The position numbers and the translations under genes were made by a program. Shown here piece by piece: positions 24,547 through 36,599 of a DNA stretch of 64,000 nt (its first letter is position 1; each line of letters opens with the position of its first letter). This DNA comes from Calycina herbarum (lineage: Eukaryota; Ascomycota; Leotiomycetes; Helotiales; Pezizellaceae): NCBI GenBank assembly GCA_001414485.1, contig LLEY01000006.1, forward strand, positions 682,001 through 746,000, in the 5' to 3' direction. Below the pieces are notes generated by a model that was not told the DNA's origin, did not search any database, and worked only from the letters and a program-made list of their open reading frames with translations.

Positions 24547-26677
24547 ATGCCAACCTGGACGACGCGTGAGTTGATTGAAGAGAATGGGGAGCCGCTTCGT
24601 TACTGGGAGAGGGAGAAAGCTGCTGGCAATATCATCGGAAAGATGAAAATCTACCAAGTGACAAGCCCCCACACCCAGGAACAAGTAGCGACTGGCATCG
24701 AGTGGTCAGCTGCAGATAATCCATTCGAGCTCGCCGACAACACTAATATACCGCATTTCATCACTCGAATTGGCTCCAGTATTCCTTTTCACATAAAACA
24801 ATCAGACTCTGCTCAAGGGAAAGGAAAGGCATTTTTCGCTCTGAACCCAGTCGACGCTTGGACCACAATATTCCGGGTCAAAAAGCCACTGTTGAGTATT
24901 GTAAGTTATTAAACATAAATCTGGGGCTTTCTTTTGTATACTGACACCAGATTTAGATCAACTCCGAAGACAACAATCTTGAAGCTATTTGTGACAACGA
25001 CTTCAGAATACAAAAGACGACTTCCCAACTACCACTCCCTCCACTCCCCCATTCAGATTACTTTAACGAGAACGTCACATCTAACGCATCGGATGGTATC
25101 GATATGAGAGACATTATTTTGAGTGCTTGTAAGGGATGCAAGGTGTATCATTATTGTGATAAAGTAGGTTCACTTGCACTTTGAGTTCTGACATTCTTTA
25201 ACACTTGTTTAAGCATTGCCAAAAGATCGCATGGAAGGACCACCACAAGGCAGAATGTAAGGCACTAGCAGAAGCTTTTCAGACACCTAATGAAGTTACG
25301 GAAAAACTCGAAAAAGTCTCCGATATCGACCATCGTCAACTTCGCTTTATGCTTCGACTTTCACTGATGCGAGCGAATGGATTTATCGCTGACACGGACT
25401 GGAATGAAGTAAAACGATTGCCGATAGAGCAAGAGCATATGAGTAAACAGGTGGATTGGGACGACACAATTCTGAAACGATTGATGAAATTGGCGAGCCA
25501 GGCTGCCGGTATCCCGATTTCTGAAGACTACTGGTACGACGGGATCAATCTTTATTGCTTGGTGAGTGACTTGCGTTCAAACTCTTACCAATTACCAATC
25601 GCTGAACTACTTTAGATGCGTCAAAATGAGAGATCTCTCCAGACTCCATTGTTTGGCGGACAGCGCACCGTCATGCCTAAGCTGCCAAGTGCGTATGAAG
25701 TGGGCGTAACGCTGGAGCCATTTATCTCTATGATCACGCATTCTTGTAACCCGAACTCCAGGATTATTTTTGAGGGAAAAGAGCTACGTGTTCGCACATT
25801 GAGAGACATTGCCGAAAACGAGGAGATTTCCGTGGATTGGGTTACTCGCTTTGGGCCTAACGTTCGTTGTCGAGCACCCACAGCGGACATCTGGGCCTGG
25901 GATCCAGAAAAATCAACAGCAGCGTCGAAATACGCTTACTCAAGAAGAGAATTCCTCCACAAGCTCTACAACATTTATTGCAATTGTGATTTATGTTTGA
26001 GTAATGGGAATGGTTCGCCCAATCCTCTAGCCGTCGAAGCCTCCGAGCTTACAAAATCCCTGGAATACGGGTTGTCCCCACTGACGCATGACACTCCAAA
26101 CAAATTGCCAGACATTGAAAGAATTATTGCGGGAATGAAATCAAATGGCTTTGGTTGGGATGCTCCCCAAATGCGTTCTCTTTACAAAATGGCATTTCTG
26201 TTCAATTTTCGGGAAGGCAATCTTCCTGAAGCTTTCAAGATATGCCTCCAGCTCCGATATCTCATCGAGCCGAACCAAAACCCACCAACGCCATTAGATG
26301 ACCGATTAGACACCCTTCACGCTCTCATCAACACTCTCGTATACCAACGAAGCGATAATCTGTATCTTGCACTACCTACAAAAAAGCTCTTCATGTCATT
26401 CAAGGTTGGCATGTTTTTTATCCTGGCGAAAGAAACAGCCGTGTGCTTTGGCGAGGATACACATGCTGCCGTTTACCAAAAGGCCACATTTAATCAATCG
26501 ATGGTTGAGTTTAAGGTTCGTTCTCCAGATCGTTCAGAGTACATCCAGTTGGAATATTCTGGAAACCAGCGGACAAGGTTTAAGAAGTGCCTGAACAAGT
26601 ACTTGGAATGGGCGGGTATTCCGACAGTGTCGGAGAAGGAGGCGCTCTGGGCTCTTGATTTCCCGATTGATTCTTAA
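24547..26677 (+). CDS. SET and MYND domain protein (SMYD-like), with altered key residues
   Basis: The proposed model has four exons, 24547-24900, 24957-25163, 25214-25561 and 25616-26677, giving 656 residues. All three introns (56, 50, 54 nt) are phase 0; intron 2 ends in AAG. SMYD proteins are AdoMet-dependent lysine methyltransferases with a MYND zinc finger inserted in the SET domain. The MYND half reads ACKGCKVYHYCDKHCQKIAW then H-x3-C (about 171-203). The expected first CxxC is only CDND (about 131-134). The SET core motif, normally NHSCxPN, is THSCNPN at 344-350, and the usual catalytic-core Tyr segment reads EEISVDW. The post-SET cysteines (C425, C427, C430) are present, followed by a helical TPR-like C-terminus. 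The substitutions suggest weakened or lost methyltransferase activity; this is inference. Confidence 0.85.
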
Positions 26678-27831
26678 TGAAGTGACATCTGGCACTCGCT
26701 TGTCTTGCATCTGATAGGATGCCCGCTTCTTGTTAAATTAATTGATTACGGCATTTGTATTGTGCGGTGGTAATCAAGTTGTTCCCTTCAAAAGTTGACT
26801 ATGGCAAATTAGCCTTAGGAAATCATTATTTCATAGCCCGCGATGAAACCCTGAAAAGTTTAGAGCTTTTTGAATCGTTATAGTATGAAGTGCATAACTA
26901 AATAATATTCTTTTATTTTAAATAACCGAGGAGAGCTAGATAAGTGAATAAATTCCAAAGCTCCTTAAGGAAGGATAGTATAAAATGTTTAAGTTGAGTA
27001 ATCGCGGTGATCTGGAATACTTATATTAAGTATGTGCATTTTGGATAATGTATGTAGGAGCAGTTTATAAATATATTCGCAAAGGCAAGTTATTGATTTT
27101 AAGATTTATAGCGAATTTCGTCTGTATCTAGTCCGAATTGGTCAATTCCATAATTGGTGAAGAAATCATACTGGCACTAGTAAAAGCCCACCTTTATTGA
27201 AAATCCTATAAGTGTAGAGGCAATGTTCACTGTTAACATAGCTCTGATAATAGAGCACAAAAAAAGCATAAAAGGTTGGAATATAATTTTATATACTTGG
27301 AATATATCCTGTTTCCAACTATAAAATCTAAAACAAACCACTAGCCACAGCTATGCATAGAGATATATAAATCAGCACAAGTGCCTGTCATATAATTTAA
27401 TTGCCATGGATACCAACTGTTTTGCCATGCGAGCCTCAGAAGCCTTGGAGGTCGCAAGATAACGTCTATACGTCCATGCGTCTGTACTACCGCCTCACTC
27501 ACCCAAAGTCTAATATATCTCGTACAATGTTGATCCTTGCCCCACTGGACTTGAAACCCGAGGGTAATCTTAGTAATGCTGCGTCCTTCCTTTTTCTTTC
27601 AGGTCCACTTGTCTGCTAAACACCTTCCTTAGCGTACAAAATGCAACAAATAGATGTACAACAAGGCTGCTAACCGCATCATGACTCATACCACCTGCTG
27701 CAAATCTGGTTTTCCTTTGATTATATTTAAGTAGCCGGCTTTTCCTGACTTTGGCCCAAGGAAGGAGAGCCTGGTTTTCCTATCATTTTTTATTCTAAAA
27801 GCAGTCTGACCAAGCTTGCCATCTGTACACC
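26678..27831. other. Intergenic AT-rich spacer
   Basis: No supported gene occurs in 1.15 kb. An ATG-initiated frame at 27405 is short and has no recognisable motif. The stretch from about 26880 to 27380 is AT-rich and contains a 23-bp motif (27138-27160) also found at 57496-57518. Confidence 0.5.
27138..27160. repeat. 23-bp motif shared with 57496-57518
   Basis: The two copies, about 30 kb apart in the same orientation, match at 21 of 23 positions around the core ATAATTGGTGA, and similarity extends weakly to both sides. It resembles a fragment of a transposon terminus, but no inverted partner was found near either copy. Confidence 0.5.
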
Positions 27832-28930
27832 ATGGACAACTCAAAAGCGATGAAGCGATCTCAAAACAGCTGGTCTGAAGCGGAACCCAACAACGATTAT
27901 CTGAACGAGCCAAACCGCTACGAGCCCAACAACTACGAGTCCTACTATTACGAGCCCAACTACAATAATGTTCATCAACCCGACGACGAGCCTGAATATG
28001 AGGAAGAGGTGATTTGCGAGCCGCCAGTGCATCATGAAGTCCAAGTCTTGTTACTGACTTTCGAGTTCCATGACCTCGAAGAGGCTTTCGACCTCGAAAC
28101 CGATGAAGTCGAAGAAGCTTTTACCCGATTAGGTTACGAGGTGTCTCAATTTGAGATTCCAATGACCGATTCTCTTCCGAGACTACAAGAAAAACAACAA
28201 CAGTTTTTCTCGGATGTCACTGAAGACACTTTGGCGATCATCTACTACCACGGCCATGCGGGGCGTGATGATGGATCTCTTGTCTTGAGCAGGTATTCCA
28301 CTAGGAACTCAATCACTCACTTGAACCTGGCTGATTGATATATCCAAGTCATAATTACCCGACAGATGTAGGCCCCTTATCTCGACTCGCTCTTTGATAT
28401 CTGGACGAGACTCAATGATTTCAGTGTGTCACGGCACGAATTGAGAGAAAACAAGTTCATGTAAGGCAACCACAGTCATGAAAAGTTTCTTTCAAGGATC
28501 CAATCTAATAACTGGAAGCCAATTATTTCAGCCAATCGCTGAGATTTCATGGCGCGATATCATCAATCTTATCATATCTTCCGAATCCGATACCCTTGTC
28601 ATCCTCGACTGCTGCGAAGCTGGTTTGGCTACAGTTCGCGAACTTTCAAGAGATGTTATGTATTATGACGATTCTTTTCGAAAAGAACTGATCGGTGCGT
28701 GCACTTGGGGAACCATTACCCAAGATCGAATGAGCAAAGCATTGTGTCAGGTATTGAGGGAGCGTTTGATGGACCGAGGCGACACAATATCCTGTTCCGC
28801 TCTTATCTGTGAGATGAACGATATCCTAGCTCGAAATGAGCATGAGGATGAGCATGTACCTCAGGCGGTCCACTTTCCGCTTCAACGAATGCAGGATGGG
28901 AGTAGTCTCAGCTTGGAAAAGCGCATGTGA
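27832..28930 (+). pseudogene. Caspase-like (peptidase C14) protein, reading frame apparently broken
   Basis: The first part (27832 to about 28290) encodes a low-complexity N-terminus with repeated YEPN-like units, then a caspase-fold beginning VLLLTFEFHD and the catalytic-histidine segment IIYYHGHA. The second part (about 28478-28930) contains the catalytic-cysteine segment VILDCCEAG, then a short C-terminus. Between them a segment with family-like sequence (APYLDSLFDIWTRLNDFS, 28372 onward) lies in the frame of part 1 but after in-frame stops. A good 5' splice site (AG/GTATTC near 28292) and good acceptors (28365, 28371) do not join in frame, and the passage into part 2 near 28460-28480 also shifts frame. 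Both catalytic residues survive, so either two indels have broken the gene or its splicing is unusual. It would be a cytosolic caspase-like peptidase; its role is unknown. Confidence 0.6.
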
Positions 28931-29261
28931 AGAGTAAGCCTCCTGGCAGACACATTAGGAGCGTTTCATGGTCCTTGATCGGAGAGTATTTCGTGAGATT
29001 TCAATTAGAAGATTAACATGAAAATGTTACATATTTTAGGTGCTATAAATAAAACAACCACAAAAAGTAAAACAAACTACATGATTCAAAGCCATGCATG
29101 GGGTATAAAAACAAACACAAGAAAATATGAAAACACGCTAATCATAAGGCCTCCTACCCAAAGAATGATTGTAACTCATTTCATTCCTGAGGTTAAATTC
29201 TTCGAAACCATTCAAACCTATCACCAAACCCCAAAGTTTTTGCTTCAAGCTAAAAATAAAA
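28931..29261. other. Convergent spacer
   Basis: This 331-bp AT-rich stretch lies between the caspase-like gene and the 3' end of the wall-protein gene. An open frame at 29018 is Thr/Lys/Asn-rich and looks compositional. Nothing else is recognised. Confidence 0.5.
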
Positions 29262-32095
29262 TCATATCAAGAAACCTATGAACAATCCCGCGAGTACCAT
29301 CACAACCGAGGTGGCAACGAGGGTGCCAGCACCAGAAGCTTGTATCAAGCTAGTCGTTGGCTTCGAGCTTGAGCTCGCGGAAGCCGGGATGCTGGGTGTA
29401 CCAGTTGCAACGGGGAGACTTGTAAAAGGAGCTGTTCCTTTTGAAGTTGGGGCGAGGTAAGAAGCTGTCAGGTTTGTGATTGGGTATGTAATTGGCTTTA
29501 CCGGTGCAGGCAAAGTTGTTGGAACGGGGAGAGTGGTGTTTGCCGCGAAGGTAGCGGTTGGAACTGGTGGGACGTAAGAGTCGAGAGTTTTCACAATTGG
29601 GGTATTTAGTGGTGTCATCGTGTATGGATTGTCGATTGAAATTGTAGGTGCGAAAGTTGGAACAATTGGTCCCGGCGGGATGATAGCAGTCGTCACTGAG
29701 ACTCCTTGGTTGGCTGCGACTGTTGTTGAGCCAGCAATTGGAACTGGAACCACAGACACGAGACTGACGGGTACTGGGGAGGGTGACGGTGCTGGGGCCG
29801 GAGTTGGGAGAACAGATGGGAATGAAGTCTGATCGACTGGGCAGACCGTAGTATATTGCACGACTTGAATTGTTTGAACGACTGGAACCGCGAGATGCGT
29901 AGGACAGAACACATAAGCCGACTTACAAGACGTGATGGTGACCGATTCGGTGTTGTAAACTGTACGCGTAGTGAGTTCCGAAGCCGTCGGGGAAGGCGAA
30001 GGAGGCGAAGAGATGACAACACTTGAGGCGACAGGTGGCGAATATGATATTCCTCCAGTGGCCGCATATGTTGGAATGACTGATGGAACTGATGAAGACT
30101 TGCTGACAGCCACACCAGAGTTCTGAGACACGCTCGAAGGAATGGGCTTTGGGGATCCAGTCGAAACTGGGCAAACGGTCGTGGTGATAAAGACCTCGCT
30201 CGTAACCTTTCCAATTCTTGAAGGACAATCCGTGACCTCGGGTTTGCAGGAAGTGATAGTATAGACTTTCGTTGACGAAATTGTTGAAGTGGTCATCGGA
30301 ATGTTGACTCCAGCGTTTCCAGAGACGCTTGTAGACGTTGGTTTTGGAGCACTCGTCGAAACAGGGCATATCGTAGTGGTAACGATAATCTCGCTAGTAA
30401 CTTTTCCAATTCTTGCTGGGCAGTCAGTGACTTCTGGTTTACAAGATGTAATTGTATAAACAGACGTCAAAGAAAGAGTGGAGGTAGTCATTGGAACATT
30501 TACTCCAGAATTTTGAACCTTGGTAACTCCGGGCGAAGCAGTAGGAAGGGTAACAATTGTGCTACCACCAACAATGTGAATGGATGTTGGGTGAGATGAA
30601 TTGCCATATGGAATAGGCTTGCCAGAAACAGATGCGTGAACTGGTGGAATTCCGGACCCGCTTCCATGCACAGGATATGGGTTAGAGAAGATACCAGTTC
30701 CGCTAGGTTTTCCTGATTTGACTGCAGAGACTCCAGTTCCATGGGCACCCGTTCCTGTAGGATAGAAGATTCCCCCAGTTGCCGAAGTCGACAATTTGAC
30801 AGTCGTAGCAGTTGGCTTTCCGATTTCCTTCTGGCTTGTCTTTGATACCAAGGTGGTTGCTTCTTTCTTTGTGGTAACATCCTTGATCGGGAGAGATGAT
30901 GAAACAGGAAGAGCAGCTTTGGAAGTGGGCACGACTTTAGCACTGGAAGTAGGTCCACTTGAAATACAAGTCGATGCTAAGACGCCGGTAAAATAGGTTG
31001 TCACGGCTGTTGGACCAATGTCCAATTTAACAGGATCGATTGTAACACCAGCCTTTGCAAAAGCTCCAACCTCTGCGAACACCTTTTGTGTCATTTCGAG
31101 TGCGCAAGGTTTCGCGGGCGCATATGCGATAGCTGCCTGGTATTGAATTGGATCGAAAAAGACACCAGCTGCGAAGTCAAACCCCTTTCCGAGTACTTTC
31201 AAGGCAAGTCCGGCCTGAAACTTGAGCCGTAATGTTGCGGAGACACTTGCGGAGCCACTATTGAATTTGACTGGAATTTCCTTGATCTGTACTCCTCCAC
31301 TAGATGTACCGTCAGTAACCTCGCATATGAGCGGGAGGGAAATTACTCACAGGCTCATTTCCATGATCTCTCCGCTGAGGGGATCGAGCTTGTAGCTGAT
31401 ACCATTAGGGAAAACGAGATCAAACCCAGCAGTGAAATCTATGGCAGCGCCCACAGAGAGAATGAGATCAATGCTCATGAGAAGACCAACTTTAGCATCC
31501 TCGTTGAGTTGAACCCCGATCGGGGTTTCAGATTTGAACAGGTTGACAACATAAGTTCCACTAGCTCCAAATGCAATCTTGAACTCAAAATGTCCACCAA
31601 GGTTATCGAGATTGACAGTTACGGGGAAATCAAGTGCCTTCTTGACCAGGTCTGTCGGATTTGGATCTTTGAAGAAATTCAACGGGTTAAGTGCCTTTTC
31701 ATCAATCTTTAATCCATCAGTAGAAACATCAGCAGTTCCAGTAGTGAAGCAGGAAACACAGGTAGCCGTTAAGCTTAGGCTTGCAGAAGCAGAGCCGGGG
31801 TCCGAAGTTCCTAAGCTCCTACATAAAAAGTTAGATTAAACCGTTGAACGATGAATATTCACAGCACGTACACTGAGACTAAGACTTTACTCGCTGGGAA
31901 GGTTTGAGCGAGATCGAATTTTCCCAAATGTAAAGATCTCCCCTCGATATATGCGATTGATTCATCGTAAATATCGATATGTCTCTTTTCTGCTGCGCCG
32001 ATGTACTTGGCCTCGTGGGCAACATAGGGTTGTAAGGCTGAAGACAAAACAGAGCTGGCTCCTGCAAGAACGTAGAACAGAGTAGAATATCGCAT
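29262..32095 (-). CDS. GPI-anchored cell-wall protein with Cys-containing repeats
   Basis: The proposed model has three exons, 31872-32095, 31351-31818 and 29262-31299, giving 909 residues. Intron 1 is 53 nt and intron 2 is 51 nt with a CTGAC branch site. A signal peptide (MRYSTLFYVLAGASSVLSSA) is followed by a ~290-residue ordered domain rich in beta-type sequence. A long Ser/Thr/Pro region follows. It has two near-identical ~70-residue repeats containing VYTITSCKPEVTDCP and RIGKVTSE, and a diverged third with VTITSCKSAYVFCP. The C-terminus (SGAGTLVATSVVMVLAGLFI) is a GPI-addition signal. Such proteins are displayed on the plasma membrane or cross-linked to wall glucan. The TSC/DCP module recurs in fungal wall and mucin-like proteins; its function is not established. 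An adhesin role is inference. Confidence 0.85.
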
Positions 32096-33942
32096 CTTGA
32101 AGTTGAGATGAGGTAAAAATAATTAACGGTGAAGTAACAAGGACTGAGAGTGAATGGGAAAAGACAGTGGGTTCCTGAAAGAGGAGTGTTTGGCTAAGAG
32201 AAAGGCCAAGAATCGAGATGAGGCTCGAGGATAGCTTTCTTCTAGAAGCTGGCTGAAGGAGAGTATATACACTCGGCGAAGCACTTGGCAAGCAAGGCGG
32301 AGCACGAACATAATGTCGTTTCAGCACCAGGGGAGACAAGATTTCAAGTAAATTTACTAGGGTGAATATGACCCTAATTTATTTCAGGCTCCAGAAGGAT
32401 CCCAGGATTCAAAGTTTCAAGGATGCTGCAGCACCGAATCGAACCTATCCTTGCCAGCCTTGCAAACTTGCGGCTGAAAGAACATGATGATAATCGATGA
32501 AAGGGCTTCTGATTTGTTCGGAAATTTATGGGATTTCCCCTTACATCCTTCAAAAAGGGGGGTGGTTGTTTTCCGCTTGTGTGGTTGGCTTAAGCTTCGG
32601 GCCGCGGAGAACTGTTGGTTGATGTTCTCAGGGGTAAGATCCTTAACTGCCAAGCCTACTTACCCCAGAGCTCACGTTCCCGAAAACCGCTGGAGAGCCC
32701 TTAAATATTCGATTAGGAATAGCGTTGCCACTTGAGGAAGAAAGCTTTCCGCACTTGCCTAAAGCGTAGAAAAGGAATCGAAGACGGGTAAGACTCCAGA
32801 AATTCAGGAAGCTGTTTCCAATACAACGAAACCGGAGAAGGCTCCTGGCAAACTGTAAAGATAGCAATAATCTGATTCGAAGAATTGTATCGACCGTAGG
32901 GCTAGCCTCAACTTTAGATTTCCGACTTTCAAGAAATCCAAGCAGTTCAAACGTACGAATGACAAGAAACGATACTCACCCAATCTTATCGTCAAAAAGA
33001 ATACAATGGTGACCCGCTATTTTTATGTCAGCACTCAAAACAATACGTGGCATAGGGAAAGACCCCTAGTCCAACCTTAAATTCATTCCTCTGAAAATAG
33101 GTCCACTTGCATCGTGGATATCAGGATCACAGGATCGTGGAAATATCTCGGTTCACGTATATTCCCAATCTCTCCAGTATTTTTGTTTCCACGGGGGGCT
33201 ATCATACACATTTCAATTCGAAGACTTATCTCGTAACGTTGTTGTTCTTTCTTCTTTTGGGTATCTGATCTGTTTCGCGATTTTGTGGATGGAACATTGA
33301 CTTGGGACAGCGCTGGTATTGAGCATTTTCTGACTTCGTGGAAATGAAGACCCGTTTCGACATCTGGAGCTAGCTATCAATTAAAGAAGGGGTTTGTACA
33401 TACCACGCGTGTGTATTAACATTTTGTGGCTGTCCCTATGTACTATGTACAAACTTTTCGTCGTCGAGAACGAATCGCGGGGGGCAGGCTGAGTTTGCTT
33501 GACCGAATCCTCACACCCGCCAAAACACCACAGCTTTACACCCCTCGCTCAACGCGAAGAATGGCATCTTCCTGACAAGTTACAACGGTTTAGCACAGTA
33601 CGTGAAACTTCTCTCGCCCCCCAACAGCCTTAACGCTCGTCTCAACACTCTCTCCGCATCGCCGCGACCCCGCGGCGAACATCACCAACACCCATCTCGA
33701 AGACGTAAAAAGCTGAACAGCAACAGAAAACACGTACTCAAAGTGACTTCACCAACAGCTGTTGAAATATCTGCAAATGCAAGTACACAGCCTCACCTCT
33801 CTCTCCTCTTCACCTCCCTTCGTCTCCAGCCTTCGTCGATCAACCACCACTCTCCCCCCCGGAGAGGATCAATAAAATTCAAATGCGTGCGGGCAGGAAT
33901 TTGAGTTAGGGCTGGTGTACGGAGTATCGAGAGGAAGGATCA
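32096..33942. other. Intergenic region upstream of the wall-protein gene
   Basis: No convincing gene is present in 1.85 kb. An open frame at 33602-33904 is rich in Ser, Pro, Arg and His, is GC/CT-biased and has no domain; it looks like a 5' leader or compositional artefact. The AG-rich and CT-rich tracts suggest promoter and leader sequence. Confidence 0.5.
32264..32269 (-). promoter_or_regulatory. Candidate TATA box of the wall-protein gene
   Basis: TATATA, within the palindrome GTATATAC, lies about 170 bp upstream of the ATG at 32095. Sequence downstream of it on the minus strand is pyrimidine-rich, as in many fungal core promoters. Confidence 0.4.
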
Positions 33943-34085
33943 ATGCCCTCTATCTCGGAGCACCCGAAGGATTTCGGGGACCTGAACAAGGGGTTGGGGT
34001 AAGCACATGATGATCTCTCGCAAAATTACTCGCCAACTTAATTCGATCACATTGATATAGACTGGAAAGAAGATCAAGAAAATGA
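33943..34085 (+). CDS. Possible very small two-exon gene
   Basis: An ATG in good context (GATCAATGC) opens a short frame, MPSISEHPKDFGDLNKGLG, followed by a GTAAGC donor at 33999 and an acceptor at 34060 (62-nt intron). The joined frame ends at TGA 34083-34085 after 26 residues. It could instead be the first exon of a longer gene or an upstream frame. No family is recognised. The CT-rich sequence before it resembles a fungal core promoter. Confidence 0.25.
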
Positions 34086-34857
34086 TTTGACATCTTCGAG
34101 TTCCACTTGATACTCATGACTCATAACTATTGAAGTTCTTCTCCAACAGAAACGGAGCTGTCGCGTGACAGCCCCCATATCTCCAGCCACTCTTGCCTCT
34201 TTTGGACTCGACCTGCATATTTTGTTGCACATCGTTTCAGTCTATCATAGACTAAAAACTATTTCGCAAAAGTACCACCAATATAGCCTTAAAACCACAG
34301 CCCCTCATTCAAATACCCACAAACTTTGCAAGAGGAATCCTCCCCGATTTTTCTTATATTTTTACAACATCATTTCGGTCGACGGTGTTGTGTTTTCTAG
34401 CACGAAATTTGCCCCTCCAATTCGCGGGTTCGTACTCGAAAGAAGGCTGTGGTCCTGTGGAAATATGTAGCTTCTCATGAAATACAAAGGTCGGCCCAGT
34501 GTATATTTTGGGAGCCCAGTGGTGGTCCAGAAGAAAACTTAATTTCATAAAGAAGAAGAAAAAATGTATTCTAAAACGAATGCATCCATCAACCAATACA
34601 CTACAACAACAAAAAATGCTAAAAATATCAATACCATAAAGAATGTACTAAGCCCCAACCCCATAATCTATCCATACAAAAGAAAAACAAGTAGCAATGT
34701 AGAAGTAAGGTCAATAGATATCAAAAAACAAAACTTCCCATGTCCCGGATCTTCAGGAGAAACGCCGAGGAGAGAAAACAAGAAACCCCAAAAGTTCTCT
34801 ATTCGCACAAGATATATGGTATCAAATCCAGAAAGGTCGTTCGATGCTGGTGAAACG
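34086..34857. other. Spacer between a possible small gene and the MFS gene
   Basis: No supported gene is seen. Open frames on both strands overlap the 3' end of the MFS gene or consist of AT-rich sequence. Confidence 0.5.
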
Positions 34858-36599
34858 CTAGACAGTATATCTATAAAAGACAGCATTATCACCCTTCTCC
34901 CTCTGCTCCTGCTTCATAGCCATCGTATACTCCTCCAACGAAACACATTGTTCTCCGAGGAGTACATCTCGTCGTGCGTTTTCGTATCGGAGGTAGATGG
35001 TCATAAAAACAGTCAAGAGGAGGGACATGGTGATCAAGCCCAAGAGAATGGCATGTCCTCGAATGAATCTGTGGGTTGGCATTAGCATTGGAGACATTGA
35101 GGGTTAGAGGGGTGACATACCTAGGACCATCGCCAGGCTGATAAACGTATGCGGAGATGACACCTCCAAGACTGCCGATACCGATTTGCATAGCGATACC
35201 AACGGCACGTTTCAAACTTCCCCCAATGTTGTTGGCAGTCCATGCTCCAATCAATGGGACCAGAGAGAAGATTCCTACGTATGGTTAGCGTTGGGAATTT
35301 GGCAAAGTGCAATTGAAAAAGAAGGGGGGTGAGAATGATTACCAGCTGTTGCTAAGAAAGTTCCCGCATACTGAATATGCGGAAGGTCCGTACAAATCAA
35401 CAAGATAAAACCCGTGATGGCGGTGAGTTGAAAGCCAACCAAGAATATTCCTCGTTGTCCCGCCTTGTCAGCGCACCAGTTACCAACCAGGGTACAGAAG
35501 CAGGCTGTGACATAAGGCGGAACTGTCATAAGCTGAGCAGTATTATTCGAGTAGCCGAGGTTTTTGATGATAGTCGGCATGAACAGAGCAATCGAGTAAA
35601 GTGGTGTGAAAATGCCGATCGTCGATACACACATAATCCAGATTTTCCAATCTTTCAGCGCTTGGTATATATATTTCTTGTCGAAATCCTCGGAGAGAGA
35701 ACTACAGTCGCTTCTCAATCTCCTTTCCACTTCAACTTTCTCTGCGGATGAGAGGAACCGAGAGCTATGAAACATTAGTCTGAAACAAACTGATGACTCG
35801 GGAGGGTACTGACGTCGTAGGGGAATCATAAATACACCAGTAGGCAGCGCTGGCTACACACAGCGTGAGAAGTCCTTCGAGTATGAAGATCCACCGCCAA
35901 CCTGAATAGCCACCAACACCCTCCATCTCAGAAATTCCTCGTGCTAGGAGTCCACCGAATGCACCAGCCGCGGTGGCTGCCGAGAAGAAAAGAGCCATTC
36001 GGAATCCACACTCGTGTCTTTTATACCACATGGTTATAAGGAAGGTGACACCAGGATACAAACCCCCTTCTGCGAAACCGAGAAGTGCCCTGCAAACCAA
36101 CAGTTCACTGTAATTCCTTACAAACCCCATTGATATCATTATGGTAGACCATGTGACCATAATGATGGTGAACCAAGTACTTGGGCGGAATCTCTTGAGG
36201 ATGATGTTGCTAGGAACTTCGGCTAGGACATAGAACGGGAAAAGTATGGCAAGCGCGTGGTTGTATTTGAGTCCGTTCATGTTGAGGTCGTATTCCATGC
36301 CTTCCAGCTTTGCATTCCCAACATTCGTACGATCGAGGAAACATAGCCTAGGAAGAGACCAGAAGATTAGAAATTGAAAAGGCACACACAGAAAGACCTT
36401 ACAGGTAGATGAAAGCAAGGAATGGTATCAGATGTAGGTCGAGTTTCCGAACAAGTTTCTTCGTTGCAGCCTCATCAAATGGCATGTCAAACTGAGGTGG
36501 GCATATCGTCGAGCTGATCAGTTCCCCATTCTTCCCTTGGTAACCTGCTCTTGTCAAATCAAGATGTGAAGGGGACTTCTTGGCGTTTTGTGAATCCAT
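34858..36599 (-). CDS. MFS transporter, Dal5/allantoate-permease (anion:cation symporter) family
   Basis: The proposed model has five exons, 36403-36599, 35814-36347, 35343-35764, 35121-35274 and 34858-35068, giving 505 residues. Introns of 55, 49, 68 and 52 nt restore frame throughout. Family landmarks are RKLDLHLIPFLAFIYL at the first helix, FLDRTNVGNAKLEGM, ALAILFPFYVLAEVPSN, RALLGFAEGGLYPGV, GYSGWRWIFILEG, and LPHIQYAGTFLATAG; twelve helices are expected. Relatives carry allantoate, nicotinate, pantothenate or similar carboxylates with protons across the plasma membrane; the substrate cannot be read from sequence. The start at 36599 is chosen because the codons upstream (to about 37064) are open but unlike the family. 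No pathway gene lies next to it. Confidence 0.85.

Noticed and set aside
29620..30996. Several + strand and - strand open frames inside the wall-protein gene
   Set aside because: They are shadows of a repetitive Ser/Thr/Pro-rich coding exon.
33602..33904. 100-codon frame upstream of 33943
   Set aside because: Ser/Pro/Arg/His composition from CT-rich DNA, no motif; more likely promoter or leader.
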